Positions 46,233-54,882 of a DNA stretch of 64,000 nt are shown here, piece after piece. A program made the translations under genes and the position numbers. Position 1 is the first letter of the stretch, and the number at the start of each line of letters is the position of its first letter. Source of the stretch: Mediterranea massiliensis (GTDB lineage Bacteria; Bacteroidota; Bacteroidia; Bacteroidales; Bacteroidaceae); assembly GCA_015060685.1 (NCBI GenBank), contig SUXZ01000001.1, positions 124,001 through 188,000 of the forward strand. The letters are read 5' to 3'. The notes below the pieces were generated by a model. It had not been told where the DNA came from and searched no databases. It saw only the letters and a program-made list of their open reading frames with translations.

Positions 46233-46276
46233 TTTTCCCTTAACACTAAATATATTTTCCCTTAACACTAAATATA
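46233..46276. repeat. 22-bp perfect tandem duplication before purT
   Basis: Positions 46233-46254 and 46255-46276 are identical. On the minus strand each unit begins TATATTTAGTGTTAAGGG, so a promoter-like TATATTTA box occurs twice upstream of purT. Confidence 0.9.
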
Positions 46277-46298
46277 AATAGGTATTGGGGTTTTGTTT

Positions 46299-47816
46299 TT
46301 ATTGATGTTGTTCGCGCAACAGGTCGTTTACTGTCTTAACCGGATTGAAGGTGCTCAAAGGCACTTCAACGAATACGGTGTTCCAGTCGCTCATTGCTCC
46401 GTTCCAAAGGCCTGGCAATTCGAGCGCCTTTAGCTCTTTTCCACCTTTCGACTTGTACGAAATGAATCCGGTTGCCTTGTCCACATAATCCACCAGGTTG
46501 AACTTTTCGCCCTTGTAGTTGCGTACGGCACAAACCAAATCCACCGGGTTGAAGTGAGTACCTTTTTCGAACATCTCTTTCTTGGCGGGGTCGTTCATGT
46601 CGATTTGTGAGCTTTCCAGGATTTGTGCAGAGATGGTTCCGTCGGGGTTGTAAGCCAAGAACGGACCACCACCCGGTTCGCCGACATTCTTCACCATACC
46701 GCAAACGCGCATGGGTCGGTTCAGCTTCTTCTTCAAGTAGATAACCAGTTCTGCATCTTCCAGGTTCTTCACTTCGGGGTTCTTGCAGAAGAGTTGGTGT
46801 TGAACGAATTGCAACACGTCGAGCACCTGTTCGTGAGTATATTTGCCGCTTTCCAACAGTTTCATGTATGCGAAAGCCTTTTGTTGCAACGATACCAATA
46901 CACCGGCCAGCAGCTTCTTGTACAATACGGTGTCGCCCTTGCGTTTGTCGGGCACTACATTGTCGATGTTCTTGATGAAGATTATGTCGGCATCAAGGTC
47001 GTTCAGGTTTTCAATCAACGCACCGTGGCCGCCCGGGCGGAACAGCAATTTGCCGTTGTCGCGGAAAGGCTTGTTGTCCATATCGGCAGCAATGGTGTCT
47101 GTGCTTGGCTTTTGTTCGGAGAACGAGATGCTATACTCCACTCCATATTTCTTGGCATATTGCGATGCTTTTGCATCAACCAATGCCTGGAACAGTTCGC
47201 GGTGTTCGGGCGATACGGTAAAGTGAATGTTTACCTTGCCGTTTTTGCTTGATGCATAGAGCGCACCCTCTACCAGATGCTCTTCGAGCGGTGTGCGGTT
47301 GCCCTCATCATAGCTATGGAACTTCAGCAAGCCTTTCGGCAGCGAGCCATAGTTCAAGCCGTTTTGTTCGAGCAGCGCAGCTACAACGGCTTTGTATTTT
47401 CCGGCGGCCACCAGTTCGGCGATGCTTGCGCCGGCAGTCTGCTGGCATGCTTCGTTCAAATCCTGGTAAAATGCATATTTCTCTATCTCGGCAAAGAATG
47501 TCTTTTCGAAACTTGTTTGCGGAGTGTCGTAGTCGGCACCTAAAAATTCGAACAGGTTCTTGAACATACGGCTGGCAGCACCCGATGCCGGCACGAATTT
47601 CAAAACAACCTTATCGGTGTTTGTATAACTTTCCCATGTGTTAAGGTATTTTTCTTGGGTTTCTGTATCTGGGGCTAAAATGCCGTCTTCAACAGATGCT
47701 GCTGATGCAAGTTTCAAAAAAGGAAAACCGGTTTCGAAATTTGCTAATTGCTCGGCAATCTTTTCTTCCGAAATGCCTTTCTTAGCAAGCAATTCTTTGT
47801 CTTGAAGTGTTATCAT
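46299..47816 (-). CDS. DUF4301 family protein
   Basis: A 505-residue cytoplasmic protein matching DUF4301 over its whole length (LKFVPASGAASRMFKNLFEF, LFRPGGHGALIENLNDLDADIIFIKNIDNV, NVGEPGGGPFL). The FRPGGHGALI..NL and IKNIDN segments resemble nucleotidyltransferase-like sugar-phosphate folds, so a nucleotide-sugar role has been suspected, but none is proven. It lies upstream of purT and is divergent from the relA gene. Confidence 0.9.
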   Translation of the reverse strand: MITLQDKELLAKKGISEEKIAEQLANFETGFPFLKLASAASVEDGILAPDTETQEKYLNTWESYTNTDKVVLKFVPASGAASRMFKNLFEFLGADYDTPQTSFEKTFFAEIEKYAFYQDLNEACQQTAGASIAELVAAGKYKAVVAALLEQNGLNYGSLPKGLLKFHSYDEGNRTPLEEHLVEGALYASSKNGKVNIHFTVSPEHRELFQALVDAKASQYAKKYGVEYSISFSEQKPSTDTIAADMDNKPFRDNGKLLFRPGGHGALIENLNDLDADIIFIKNIDNVVPDKRKGDTVLYKKLLAGVLVSLQQKAFAYMKLLESGKYTHEQVLDVLQFVQHQLFCKNPEVKNLEDAELVIYLKKKLNRPMRVCGMVKNVGEPGGGPFLAYNPDGTISAQILESSQIDMNDPAKKEMFEKGTHFNPVDLVCAVRNYKGEKFNLVDYVDKATGFISYKSKGGKELKALELPGLWNGAMSDWNTVFVEVPLSTFNPVKTVNDLLREQHQ

Positions 47817-47868
47817 ACATTTATAATTGAAATTTAAACGTTCAAAAATACAAAAAAAGAAAATACAT

Positions 47869-47900
47869 TGTAAGAAAATGAAAGAAAAAAACTACATTTG
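47869..47900 (+). promoter_or_regulatory. promoter of the relA-dgkA operon
   Basis: TTG at 47869-47871, 21-bp spacer, -7 TACATTTG at 47893-47900. The box covers a possible TTG start at 47898, so the ATG at 47922 must be the real start. Confidence 0.7.
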
Positions 47901-47921
47901 AGGCAGAATTTCATTCGTTTT

Positions 47922-50138
47922 ATGGAAAAAACAGGATTTTACACACCCGATGAGCATAAAATGCTGCGGGTTTTATATAAGAAATTGCGTCGGCTGACCG
48001 AAGGACTCTTAAGCAGTAAAGAGTGGCAAGAGCTGAAACTGTTTTGTTCAGAACATCTGAACGAAACCATCCTGGTGCGCGATATCTTCGGACTCAATCC
48101 GGTTATCAAGGTGATGCAGAATGCATGCATCTTGTCCGAAGAGATTGTCTTGAACCGTGCATCGCTCCTTGCCTTGTTGTTGCAAGAGTTGGTAGAGCAT
48201 GCCAATCTCCCCATCGAAAAGGTGGAGAAAGTACATGGTAAAGAGGTGGTAACCATCATCCAAGGCATCATCCGCATACACCAGCTATACCAGAAGAATC
48301 CTTCCATCGAATCGGATAACTTCCGGAAGCTGTTGCTGACGTTTGCCGAGGATATGCGCGTCATCTTTATCATGCTGGCCGACAGGCTGAATGTGATGCG
48401 TCAAATCAAGGATTGCGAGAACAACGATGCCCGTCTTCAAGTCTCCAACGAGGCTGCCTACCTCTATGCTCCCCTCGCCCACAAGTTGGGCTTGTACAAA
48501 ATCAAATCGGAGTTGGAAGACCTCTCGCTGAAGTACACCGAGAAGGAGGTTTACTACCACATCAAGGACAAACTGAACGAAACGAAATCCTCGCGAGACA
48601 GGTATATAGAAGCCTTCATCGCGCCGGTAGAGGCCAAACTGAAAGAAGAGGGACTGCACTTCTACATCAAGGGAAGAACCAAATCCATACACTCCATCTA
48701 TCAGAAGATGAAGAAGCAGAAATGCCCTTTCGAAGGCGTGTACGACCTGTTTGCCATCCGCATCATCATCGATACAGATATTAAAAAGGAGAAGCAAGCC
48801 TGCTGGCAAGCCTACTCCATTGTAACCGACATGTATCAACCCAATCCCAAACGCTTGCGCGATTGGCTCTCCGTACCCAAAAGCAACGGATACGAATCGT
48901 TGCACATCACCGTAATGGGTCCCGAAAACAAGTGGGTAGAGGTACAGATAAGAACCGAACGGATGGATGAAGTGGCCGAGAAGGGATTGGCCGCCCACTG
49001 GCGATACAAAGGCGTGAAGGTAGAATCGGGATTGGACGATTGGCTTTCATCCGTGCGCGAGGCGTTGGAAAATAGCGAGAACGGCCTGGATGTGATGGAT
49101 CAGCTCAAGATCGACCAATACGAAAACGAAGTGTTTGTCTTCACTCCCAAAGGCGATCTGTTCAAGCTCACCAAAGGCTCCACCGTGCTCGACTTTGCCT
49201 TCCACATCCATAGCGGATTGGGATGCAAGTGTACCGGTGCCAAGGTAAACGGCAAGAATGTTCAGCTGAAGCAAGTGCTGAACAGCGGCGATATGGTGGA
49301 GATTATGACATCTAACGCCCAAACGCCCAAGCACGATTGGCTGAAGATGGTTGTAACCTCGAAAGCACGCACCAAAATCCGGCAAGCACTGAAGGAGATC
49401 GATGCCCGTCAGCATCAGTTTGCCAAGGAGACGTTGGAACGTAAGTTCAAGAACCGCAAGATAGAGTACGATGAAAGCATCATGATGCGGCTCATCAAGC
49501 GGATGGGATACAAGATAGTGACCGATTTCTATCAAGCCATCGCCAACGAAACACTCGACGTGAACAACATCATCGACCGCTACCTGGAGTTGCAGAAACG
49601 CGAAACCGAACAGCACGAAGAGGTGGTATATCGAAGTGCAGAGAACTACAACCTGCAACAAGCCATGCCCGACGAGTTCAATGCCAAGGACGATGTGCTG
49701 GTGATCGGACACGATTTGAAAGGTGTCGATTTCAAGCTCTCCAAGTGTTGCAATCCCATCTATGGCGACGATGTTTTCGGTTTTGTAAGTGTAACCGGTG
49801 GCATCAAGATCCACCGCATGGATTGTCCCAATGCGCCCGAGTTGAAGCAACGCTTCGGCTATCGCATTGTGAAAGCCCGTTGGGCGGGAAAATCGCAAGG
49901 AAAAGAGTATGTTGCTACCTTGCGAGTGGTGGGACACGACGATATCGGCATCGTGAACAACATCACCTCCATTATCTCGAAAGAAATGGGAATTAGTCTG
50001 CGAAGTATCAATATTAATTCCAATGACGGGCTATTCTCGGGTATATTGACCATTCAGATCGGCGATACCGGCCGTTTGGAGGCATTGATTAAGAAACTGC
50101 GCACGGTGAAAGGTGTGAAACAAGTAACCAGATATTAG
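47922..50138 (+). CDS. relA: RelA/SpoT-family (p)ppGpp synthetase, HD domain degenerate
   Basis: A 738-residue long RSH protein. The N-terminal HD region aligns with SpoT but its HDxxED signature reads QELVEH (residues 88-93), and the first metal His region is NPVIKVM, so the hydrolase should be dead. The synthetase domain is intact by eye (GRTKSIHSIYQKMKKQ, YDLFAIRIIID, NGYESLHITVMGP, EVQIRTERMDEVAEKGLAAHWRYK). TGS (VFVFTPKGDLFKLTKG), a Cys/His helical segment (LSKCCNPIYGDDV) and ACT domains follow. It therefore looks RelA-like. dgkA follows within 6 bp. Confidence 0.93.
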   Translation: MEKTGFYTPDEHKMLRVLYKKLRRLTEGLLSSKEWQELKLFCSEHLNETILVRDIFGLNPVIKVMQNACILSEEIVLNRASLLALLLQELVEHANLPIEKVEKVHGKEVVTIIQGIIRIHQLYQKNPSIESDNFRKLLLTFAEDMRVIFIMLADRLNVMRQIKDCENNDARLQVSNEAAYLYAPLAHKLGLYKIKSELEDLSLKYTEKEVYYHIKDKLNETKSSRDRYIEAFIAPVEAKLKEEGLHFYIKGRTKSIHSIYQKMKKQKCPFEGVYDLFAIRIIIDTDIKKEKQACWQAYSIVTDMYQPNPKRLRDWLSVPKSNGYESLHITVMGPENKWVEVQIRTERMDEVAEKGLAAHWRYKGVKVESGLDDWLSSVREALENSENGLDVMDQLKIDQYENEVFVFTPKGDLFKLTKGSTVLDFAFHIHSGLGCKCTGAKVNGKNVQLKQVLNSGDMVEIMTSNAQTPKHDWLKMVVTSKARTKIRQALKEIDARQHQFAKETLERKFKNRKIEYDESIMMRLIKRMGYKIVTDFYQAIANETLDVNNIIDRYLELQKRETEQHEEVVYRSAENYNLQQAMPDEFNAKDDVLVIGHDLKGVDFKLSKCCNPIYGDDVFGFVSVTGGIKIHRMDCPNAPELKQRFGYRIVKARWAGKSQGKEYVATLRVVGHDDIGIVNNITSIISKEMGISLRSININSNDGLFSGILTIQIGDTGRLEALIKKLRTVKGVKQVTRY

Positions 50139-50144
50139 CAAGAT

Positions 50145-50504
50145 ATGCATTACGATTTCAAGAAGCAAGTCAGGAGCTTTAAGTATGCCTGGAAAGGTAT
50201 TGCAAGTTGCGTAGGCAAAGAGCAGAACCTCAGTTTCCACCTCATTGCCACCGTGGTAGTGGTGGCTATGGGTTTCTTCTTTGGCATCACCCGTATGGAG
50301 TGGATAGCCGTTGTAGGATGTATCGGTTTGGTCATAGCCGCCGAATTGGCGAATAGTGCCATCGAGAAGTTGGTCGATTTGGTCTCTCCCACCCGTCATC
50401 CGTTGGCCGGACAAGTAAAAGACATTGCTGCCGGTGCCGTATTGGTTTGCGCCATTGCATCGGCCATTATCGGTTTGATAGTGTTTGTTCCTTATTTAAT
50501 GTAG
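50145..50504 (+). CDS. dgkA: diacylglycerol/undecaprenol kinase
   Basis: A 119-residue membrane kinase with three helices; residues SFKYAWKGIASCVGKEQNLSFHL and the signature AAELANSAIEKLVDLV (catalytic Glu, about 64-79) are typical. In bacteria outside Proteobacteria the family often phosphorylates undecaprenol. It is 6 bp from relA and followed by repeats. Confidence 0.94.
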   Translation: MHYDFKKQVRSFKYAWKGIASCVGKEQNLSFHLIATVVVVAMGFFFGITRMEWIAVVGCIGLVIAAELANSAIEKLVDLVSPTRHPLAGQVKDIAAGAVLVCAIASAIIGLIVFVPYLM

Positions 50505-50538
50505 GGAAGTGATGTATTGTTTAATTATGAATTATTAC

Positions 50539-50688
50539 GGCGGACGCAATTATTGCGTCCCTACAACAAGGGCAGACACATCGGTCTGCCCCTACAATAT
50601 CACTAACTCACTAATTATTCGCTAATCGCTCATCAAAACCTCTTTAGATTTTTAACGCTAAGGAATAGTCACTAACTCACTAATACTG
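50539..50688 (-). repeat. composite repeat element (minus orientation)
   Basis: Read on the minus strand: TTAGTGAGTTAGTG units starting inside the panB stop, TTAAAAATCTAAAGAGGTTT, a GATGAGCGATTAGCGAATAA segment, TTAGTGAGTTAGTGATATTG, palindrome GGGCAGACCGATGTGTCTGC, TGTTGTAGGGAC, and palindrome GGACGCAATAATTGCGTCC ending GCC. The same modules in the same order occur at 57215-57353 in opposite orientation. Confidence 0.85.
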
Positions 50689-51501
50689 TTCCTTCTCGTT
50701 AGGGAAATCAAGGTTCTTGACATCCGAAACATAGCGGCTAACGGCATCGGTAATCACCGTATGCAAGTCGGCATATCTGCGTAAGAAGCGAGGGCGGAAA
50801 CCATTGTTCATGCCCAGCATATCCTGTGCCACCAACACTTGTCCGTCAACGCCACCGCCAGCACCGATACCGATTACCGGAATGGTCAGTTCGCTTGCCA
50901 CGCGGGCAGCCAGTTCGGCAGGAATCTTCTCCAATACAATGCCAAAGCATCCGGCCTCTTCTAATAAATGAGCATCCTGAATCAGCTTCTTTGCCTCTGC
51001 TTCATCCTTGGCGCGCACGGTGTAAGTACCATATTTATTGATGGATTGCGGCATCAATCCCAAGTGTCCCATCACAGGAATACCTGCACTGATAATACGC
51101 TTCACGGTACCGATAATCTCCTCTCCGCCTTCCATTTTCAACGCGTCGGCATGCGTCTCCTTCATGATGCGGATGGCCGATGCCAATCCTTCGTATTCGT
51201 TACCTTGGTACGATCCGAAAGGCATATCCACCACCACCATAGCACGTTTCACGCCGCGCACCACCGACTTGCCGTGATAAATCATCTGGTCGAGGGTGAT
51301 GGGAAGAGTCGTTACGTTTCCGGCCATGACGTTCGATGCCGAGTCGCCCACAAGGATAATGTCTATTCCGGCACCATCCACAATCTGTGCCATGGTGTAG
51401 TCGTATGAGGTCAACATAGAGATTTTTTCACCGCGTTGTTTCATTTCCACCAGGCGGTGAGTAGTTACTTTGCGTGTATCGTCAGATATATATCCAGCCA
51501 T
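50680..51501 (-). CDS. panB: ketopantoate hydroxymethyltransferase PanB
   Basis: A 273-residue TIM-barrel enzyme of pantothenate synthesis: [34 protein letters not shown] (metal-binding Asp), [24 protein letters not shown] and LEKIPAELA, then [14 protein letters not shown]. It transfers a one-carbon unit from methylene-THF to ketoisovalerate. The stop codon TAG is the first part of a TTAGTG repeat. Confidence 0.97.
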   Translation of the reverse strand: MAGYISDDTRKVTTHRLVEMKQRGEKISMLTSYDYTMAQIVDGAGIDIILVGDSASNVMAGNVTTLPITLDQMIYHGKSVVRGVKRAMVVVDMPFGSYQGNEYEGLASAIRIMKETHADALKMEGGEEIIGTVKRIISAGIPVMGHLGLMPQSINKYGTYTVRAKDEAEAKKLIQDAHLLEEAGCFGIVLEKIPAELAARVASELTIPVIGIGAGGGVDGQVLVAQDMLGMNNGFRPRFLRRYADLHTVITDAVSRYVSDVKNLDFPNEKEQY

Positions 51502-51541
51502 GATTATACTGTTTTAGTTTCACATTTGGTTATTTTCGCGG

Positions 51542-51549
51542 CAAAGGTA
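51542..51549 (-). promoter_or_regulatory. -7 promoter box of panB
   Basis: TACCTTTG on the minus strand, 41 bp before the panB ATG. Confidence 0.6.
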
Positions 51550-51632
51550 TGTATTTTTTTTAAATAGGTAGCCATATCCGCTAAAAAGAATTATTGGCGC
51601 AAATGGGACAATTATTCAAGTGATTTAGAACA

Positions 51633-51662
51633 TTTGTTATTGCCGAGAAAACTCTATCTTTG
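51633..51662 (+). promoter_or_regulatory. promoter of the phosphoesterase operon
   Basis: TTTG (51633-51636), 18-bp spacer, TATCTTTG (51655-51662): a full Bacteroidetes promoter about 55 bp before the phosphoesterase ATG. Confidence 0.75.
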
Positions 51663-51717
51663 CATCGAGTTTTCAAGAGAGGACTTCACACAACAACTGA
51701 CTGACAAAATAGACTGA

Positions 51718-52533
51718 ATGAAACTGGCTAAACTGAAGTGTACAATCATGCTGACTTCGTTGGCATGTTTTTTTTATGGTTGCGACCTGATGAGCCAACA
51801 TCCATACGATGTGGATATCAGTGGCGAGACAAGCGTCAATGCCCACCACATAGCATTGATCGAGAAGAATTGCCTGGACAAGGATACCATCCGTTTTGCT
51901 GTAATGGGCGATTCGCAACGATGGTACGACGAGACCGAGGAGTTTGTAAAGCACCTTAACCGCCGTTCGGACATCGACTTCGTGATTCACGGCGGCGACA
52001 TGAGCGATTTCGGCATGACCGACGAGTTCCTTCTTCAACGCGACATCATGGACAAGCTTAAATTCCCCTATGTTGTCTTGCTGGGCAACCACGATTGTAT
52101 AGCCACCGGCGAAGAGACATTTAATAAGGTATATGGCAATCCCAATTTCTCGTTCATTGCCGGCCGTATAAAGTTTGTCTGCCTGAATACCAACGCCATC
52201 GAATACGACTATTCCCGTCCCATCCCCGACTTCCAGTTCATGGAAAACGAGATAACCGACCGTTCCGATGAGTTCGACCGCACCGTTATCTCCATGCACA
52301 TCCGTCCCTATTGCGACGAGTTCAACAACAACGTGTCAAGGGTGTTTCAGCGCTATGTAACCGGCTTTCCGGGCTTGTTGTTCTGTACGGCCGCTCACGA
52401 ACACAAGCTGTTCGAACGAGACCTGTTCGGCGATGGCGTGATATACTATATGAGCGATTGCATGAAAGCCAAAAGCTATTATCTGTTCACCATAACCCCC
52501 GAAGGATATGAACGCGAAGTGGTATATTATTAA
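51718..52533 (+). CDS. calcineurin-like metallophosphoesterase lipoprotein
   Basis: A 271-residue protein with a lipoprotein signal (lipobox FFYGC, Cys22). The metal site is visible: MGDSQRW (Asp; the usual D-x-H has Gln here), GGDMSDF, GNHDC, SMHIRPY and a final His in AAHEHK. It probably hydrolyses a phosphomonoester or diester in the periplasm or on the outer membrane. It overlaps the next gene by 26 bp, so the two are translationally coupled. Confidence 0.88.
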   Translation: MKLAKLKCTIMLTSLACFFYGCDLMSQHPYDVDISGETSVNAHHIALIEKNCLDKDTIRFAVMGDSQRWYDETEEFVKHLNRRSDIDFVIHGGDMSDFGMTDEFLLQRDIMDKLKFPYVVLLGNHDCIATGEETFNKVYGNPNFSFIAGRIKFVCLNTNAIEYDYSRPIPDFQFMENEITDRSDEFDRTVISMHIRPYCDEFNNNVSRVFQRYVTGFPGLLFCTAAHEHKLFERDLFGDGVIYYMSDCMKAKSYYLFTITPEGYEREVVYY

Positions 52534-53146
52534 GTTTGTCTGCCTGCTTGTGCTGCTTGCAGGCACCGTCTCGTCGGTGGCAGGCAATGCCCACGACAAG
52601 CGAGGTTATCATTACCGCCAGCAATGGCAAAGCCTGATACCCACGCATGCCAAGTTGCAATATGCCGGCAACATGGGCGCCCTCTCGTTGGGCCTTGGCT
52701 GGGATTATGGCCGCAAGAACCAGTGGGAGACCGATGTGTTGTTCGGCTACCTGCCCAAGCACGAATCCAAACGCAGCAAGATAACCTTCACGCTGAAGCA
52801 GAACTACATCCCCTGGAGCATCGACCTGAAGCATGGCTATGCCCTTGAGCCGCTGACCTGTGGCATGTATGTAAACACCGTGTTTGGCGATGAGTTCTGG
52901 GTGAAGGAACCGGACAGATACCCCAAAGGATACTATGGCTTCTCATCGAAAATCCGTTTCCATATCTTTGCCGGCCAGCGCATCACCTTTACCCTCCCCG
53001 AGGACAACCATCTGGCTAAGGAACTGACCTTCTTCTACGAGTTCAGTACGTGCGATTTGCAGGTAGTCAGCGCATTTACCAACAGCTATCTGAAACCGAA
53101 AGATTTTCTTTGCTTATCCATCGGGTTGAAGATGCAATTCTTTTGA
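52508..53146 (+). CDS. exported barrel-like protein, unknown
   Basis: A 212-residue protein with a signal peptide (YIIKFVCLLVLLAGTVSSVAG). The remainder alternates short amphipathic strands with aromatics (ALSLGLGWDYG, WETDVLFGYLP, FTLKQNYIPWSI) and ends in Phe (LKMQFF), suggesting a small outer-membrane barrel. I do not know the family. Its start lies within the phosphoesterase gene, so the two products probably act together. Confidence 0.75.
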   Translation: MNAKWYIIKFVCLLVLLAGTVSSVAGNAHDKRGYHYRQQWQSLIPTHAKLQYAGNMGALSLGLGWDYGRKNQWETDVLFGYLPKHESKRSKITFTLKQNYIPWSIDLKHGYALEPLTCGMYVNTVFGDEFWVKEPDRYPKGYYGFSSKIRFHIFAGQRITFTLPEDNHLAKELTFFYEFSTCDLQVVSAFTNSYLKPKDFLCLSIGLKMQFF

Positions 53147-53172
53147 GGTGTCATAAACTTTCCGTATATTTG
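53142..53172 (+). promoter_or_regulatory. promoter of the antiporter gene
   Basis: TTTG (53142-53145), 19-bp spacer, TATATTTG (53165-53172), about 21 bp before the antiporter ATG. Confidence 0.75.
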
Positions 53173-53193
53173 TGCGTTAAATAAGCAAGAGAT

Positions 53194-54639
53194 ATGATTT
53201 TTACAGCAGGAAATATATTGTTGATAGGTTCGATATTGCTGTTTGTCAGCATTGTAGTCGGCAAAACCGGCTATCGTTTCGGTGTGCCCACCCTGTTGTT
53301 GTTCTTGATGGTGGGTATGGCCTTTGGTAGCGATGGCTTGGGCATTCAGTTCCATAGTGCCAAAGAGGCTCAATTCATTGGTATGGTTGCTTTGAGCATC
53401 ATTCTTTTTTCGGGCGGTATGGATACCAAGTTTTCCGACATCAAGCCGGTGCTGGCGCAAGGTATCGTGCTCTCCACTGTGGGTGTATTTCTGACGGCTC
53501 TGTTTGCCGGCCTCTTCATCTGGTGGCTTTCCGGCATGAGTTGGACAAACATCCACTTCCCGCTCATCAGTTCGTTGCTGTTGGCCGCTACCATGTCCTC
53601 TACCGATTCCGCTTCGGTATTTGCCATCCTCCGTTCGCAGAAAATCAATCTGAAGCACAACCTCCGTCCGATGTTGGAGTTGGAAAGCGGTAGTAACGAC
53701 CCCATGGCCTATATGCTTACCGTGGTGCTTATCCAACTGACGCAATCGGCCAACATGGGTGCGATGGGCATAGTGGGTTCGTTCATGATTCAGTTCCTGG
53801 TAGGTGCTGTTGCCGGCTACCTGTTGGGTAAGCTCGCCATCCTGATGCTGAATCGTCTGAACATCGATAACCAGGCCCTCTACCCCATCCTGCTGTTGTC
53901 GTTTGTCTTCTTCACCTTCTCGCTGACCGACCTGTTGGGTGGTAACGGCTATCTGGCAGTCTATATTGCCGGTATCATGGTGGGAAATGCCCGCATCATG
54001 CACCGCAAGGAAATCAATACCTTTATGGATGGATTGACGTGGCTGTTTCAGATCATCATGTTCCTCTGCCTCGGCTTGCTTGTCAATCCTCACGAGATGT
54101 TCGAGGTGGCTTTGGTTGCCTTGCTCATCGGTGTGTTCATGATTGTGGTGGCCCGTCCGTTAAGTATCTTTATCTGTATGCTTCCTTTTGGCAAGAAGGT
54201 AACGCTGAAGTCGCGTCTGTTCGTGTCGTGGGTGGGCTTGCGTGGTGCAGTGCCCATTATCTTCGCTACCTATCCGGTGGTGGAGCAAGTGCCCGGTGCC
54301 GATGCCATTTTCAATATTGTCTTCTTCATCACCATTGTCTCGTTGATTATCCAGGGAACCACCGTATCGCGCATGGCAAACTGGCTGGGCCTCTCCATGC
54401 CCATGCCGAAAACCGGCAATGAATTCGGTGTGGAATTGCCCGAAGAGATCGATTCCGACTTGCGCGACCTGACCGTGACCGAAGAGCTGCTTGCACGCGG
54501 CACTACATTGAAAGAGATGAATATCCCGAAGGGCACATTGGTCATGATTGTAAAGCGTGGCGATGCCTACCTGGTACCCAATGGTCAGTTGCAACTCGAA
54601 TTGGGCGACAAGCTATTGCTTATCTCCGAAAAGAAATGA
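53194..54639 (+). CDS. K+/H+ antiporter, CPA1 family (NhaP2/CvrA-like)
   Basis: A 481-residue inner-membrane protein with 12-13 helices. The cation site SATMSSTDSASVFAILR and LELESGSNDPMAYML are characteristic of CPA1; FVSWVGLRGAVPIIFA is the other conserved block. The tail (about 400-481) is an RCK_C/TrkA-C domain (LTVTEELLARGTTLKEMNIPKGTLVMIVKRGDAYLVPNG), which in NhaP2-like proteins gates K+ export. It has its own promoter. Confidence 0.92.
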   Translation: MIFTAGNILLIGSILLFVSIVVGKTGYRFGVPTLLLFLMVGMAFGSDGLGIQFHSAKEAQFIGMVALSIILFSGGMDTKFSDIKPVLAQGIVLSTVGVFLTALFAGLFIWWLSGMSWTNIHFPLISSLLLAATMSSTDSASVFAILRSQKINLKHNLRPMLELESGSNDPMAYMLTVVLIQLTQSANMGAMGIVGSFMIQFLVGAVAGYLLGKLAILMLNRLNIDNQALYPILLLSFVFFTFSLTDLLGGNGYLAVYIAGIMVGNARIMHRKEINTFMDGLTWLFQIIMFLCLGLLVNPHEMFEVALVALLIGVFMIVVARPLSIFICMLPFGKKVTLKSRLFVSWVGLRGAVPIIFATYPVVEQVPGADAIFNIVFFITIVSLIIQGTTVSRMANWLGLSMPMPKTGNEFGVELPEEIDSDLRDLTVTEELLARGTTLKEMNIPKGTLVMIVKRGDAYLVPNGQLQLELGDKLLLISEKK

Positions 54640-54717
54640 TTTTTCTTAAAATCCCTTGATTTTTGGGTGAAAAGTATTAATAAGTGTTATAATTACACAT
54701 TTTATGGCCCTAAGCTA

Positions 54718-54747
54718 TTGCACGTTTCGAAGAAAGCCGTATATTTG
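54718..54747 (+). promoter_or_regulatory. promoter of the candidate small RNA
   Basis: TTG (54718-54720), 19-bp spacer, TATATTTG (54740-54747). The flanks AGCCGTAT.TTTGCA.CG resemble a second, weaker box TATCTTAG at 54851-54858 that probably serves amgK. Confidence 0.7.
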
Positions 54748-54753
54748 CAACGT

Positions 54754-54816
54754 GTTTTTCATAGTATTAGATTTAAGGTTAACAAAAGGTTGGGATACGG
54801 CGGTATCCCTTTTTTT
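54754..54816 (+). ncRNA. candidate 63-nt small RNA
   Basis: The predicted start about 7 nt after the -7 box begins an A/T-rich body containing CATAGTATTAGATTTAAGG and ends at a perfect terminator: GGGATAC (54792-54798), GGCG loop, GTATCCC (54803-54809) and seven T residues. No ORF fits. The arrangement promoter-short body-terminator defines a free-standing transcript before amgK. I cannot assign it to a named family. Confidence 0.6.
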
Positions 54817-54850
54817 ATGCCCTTACGTTTCATGATTCATGGAAAAGCCG

Positions 54851-54858
54851 TATCTTAG
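54851..54858 (+). promoter_or_regulatory. -7-like box of amgK-murU
   Basis: TATCTTAG, one base off the consensus, 25 bp before the amgK ATG, downstream of the small-RNA terminator, so amgK has its own start. Confidence 0.5.
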
Positions 54859-54882
54859 CACCGTAAATCAACAGCACACATC

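Noticed and set aside
54667..54858. 63-codon ORF before amgK
   Set aside because: It runs through a promoter, a terminator hairpin and a second promoter box; the small-RNA reading explains the region better.
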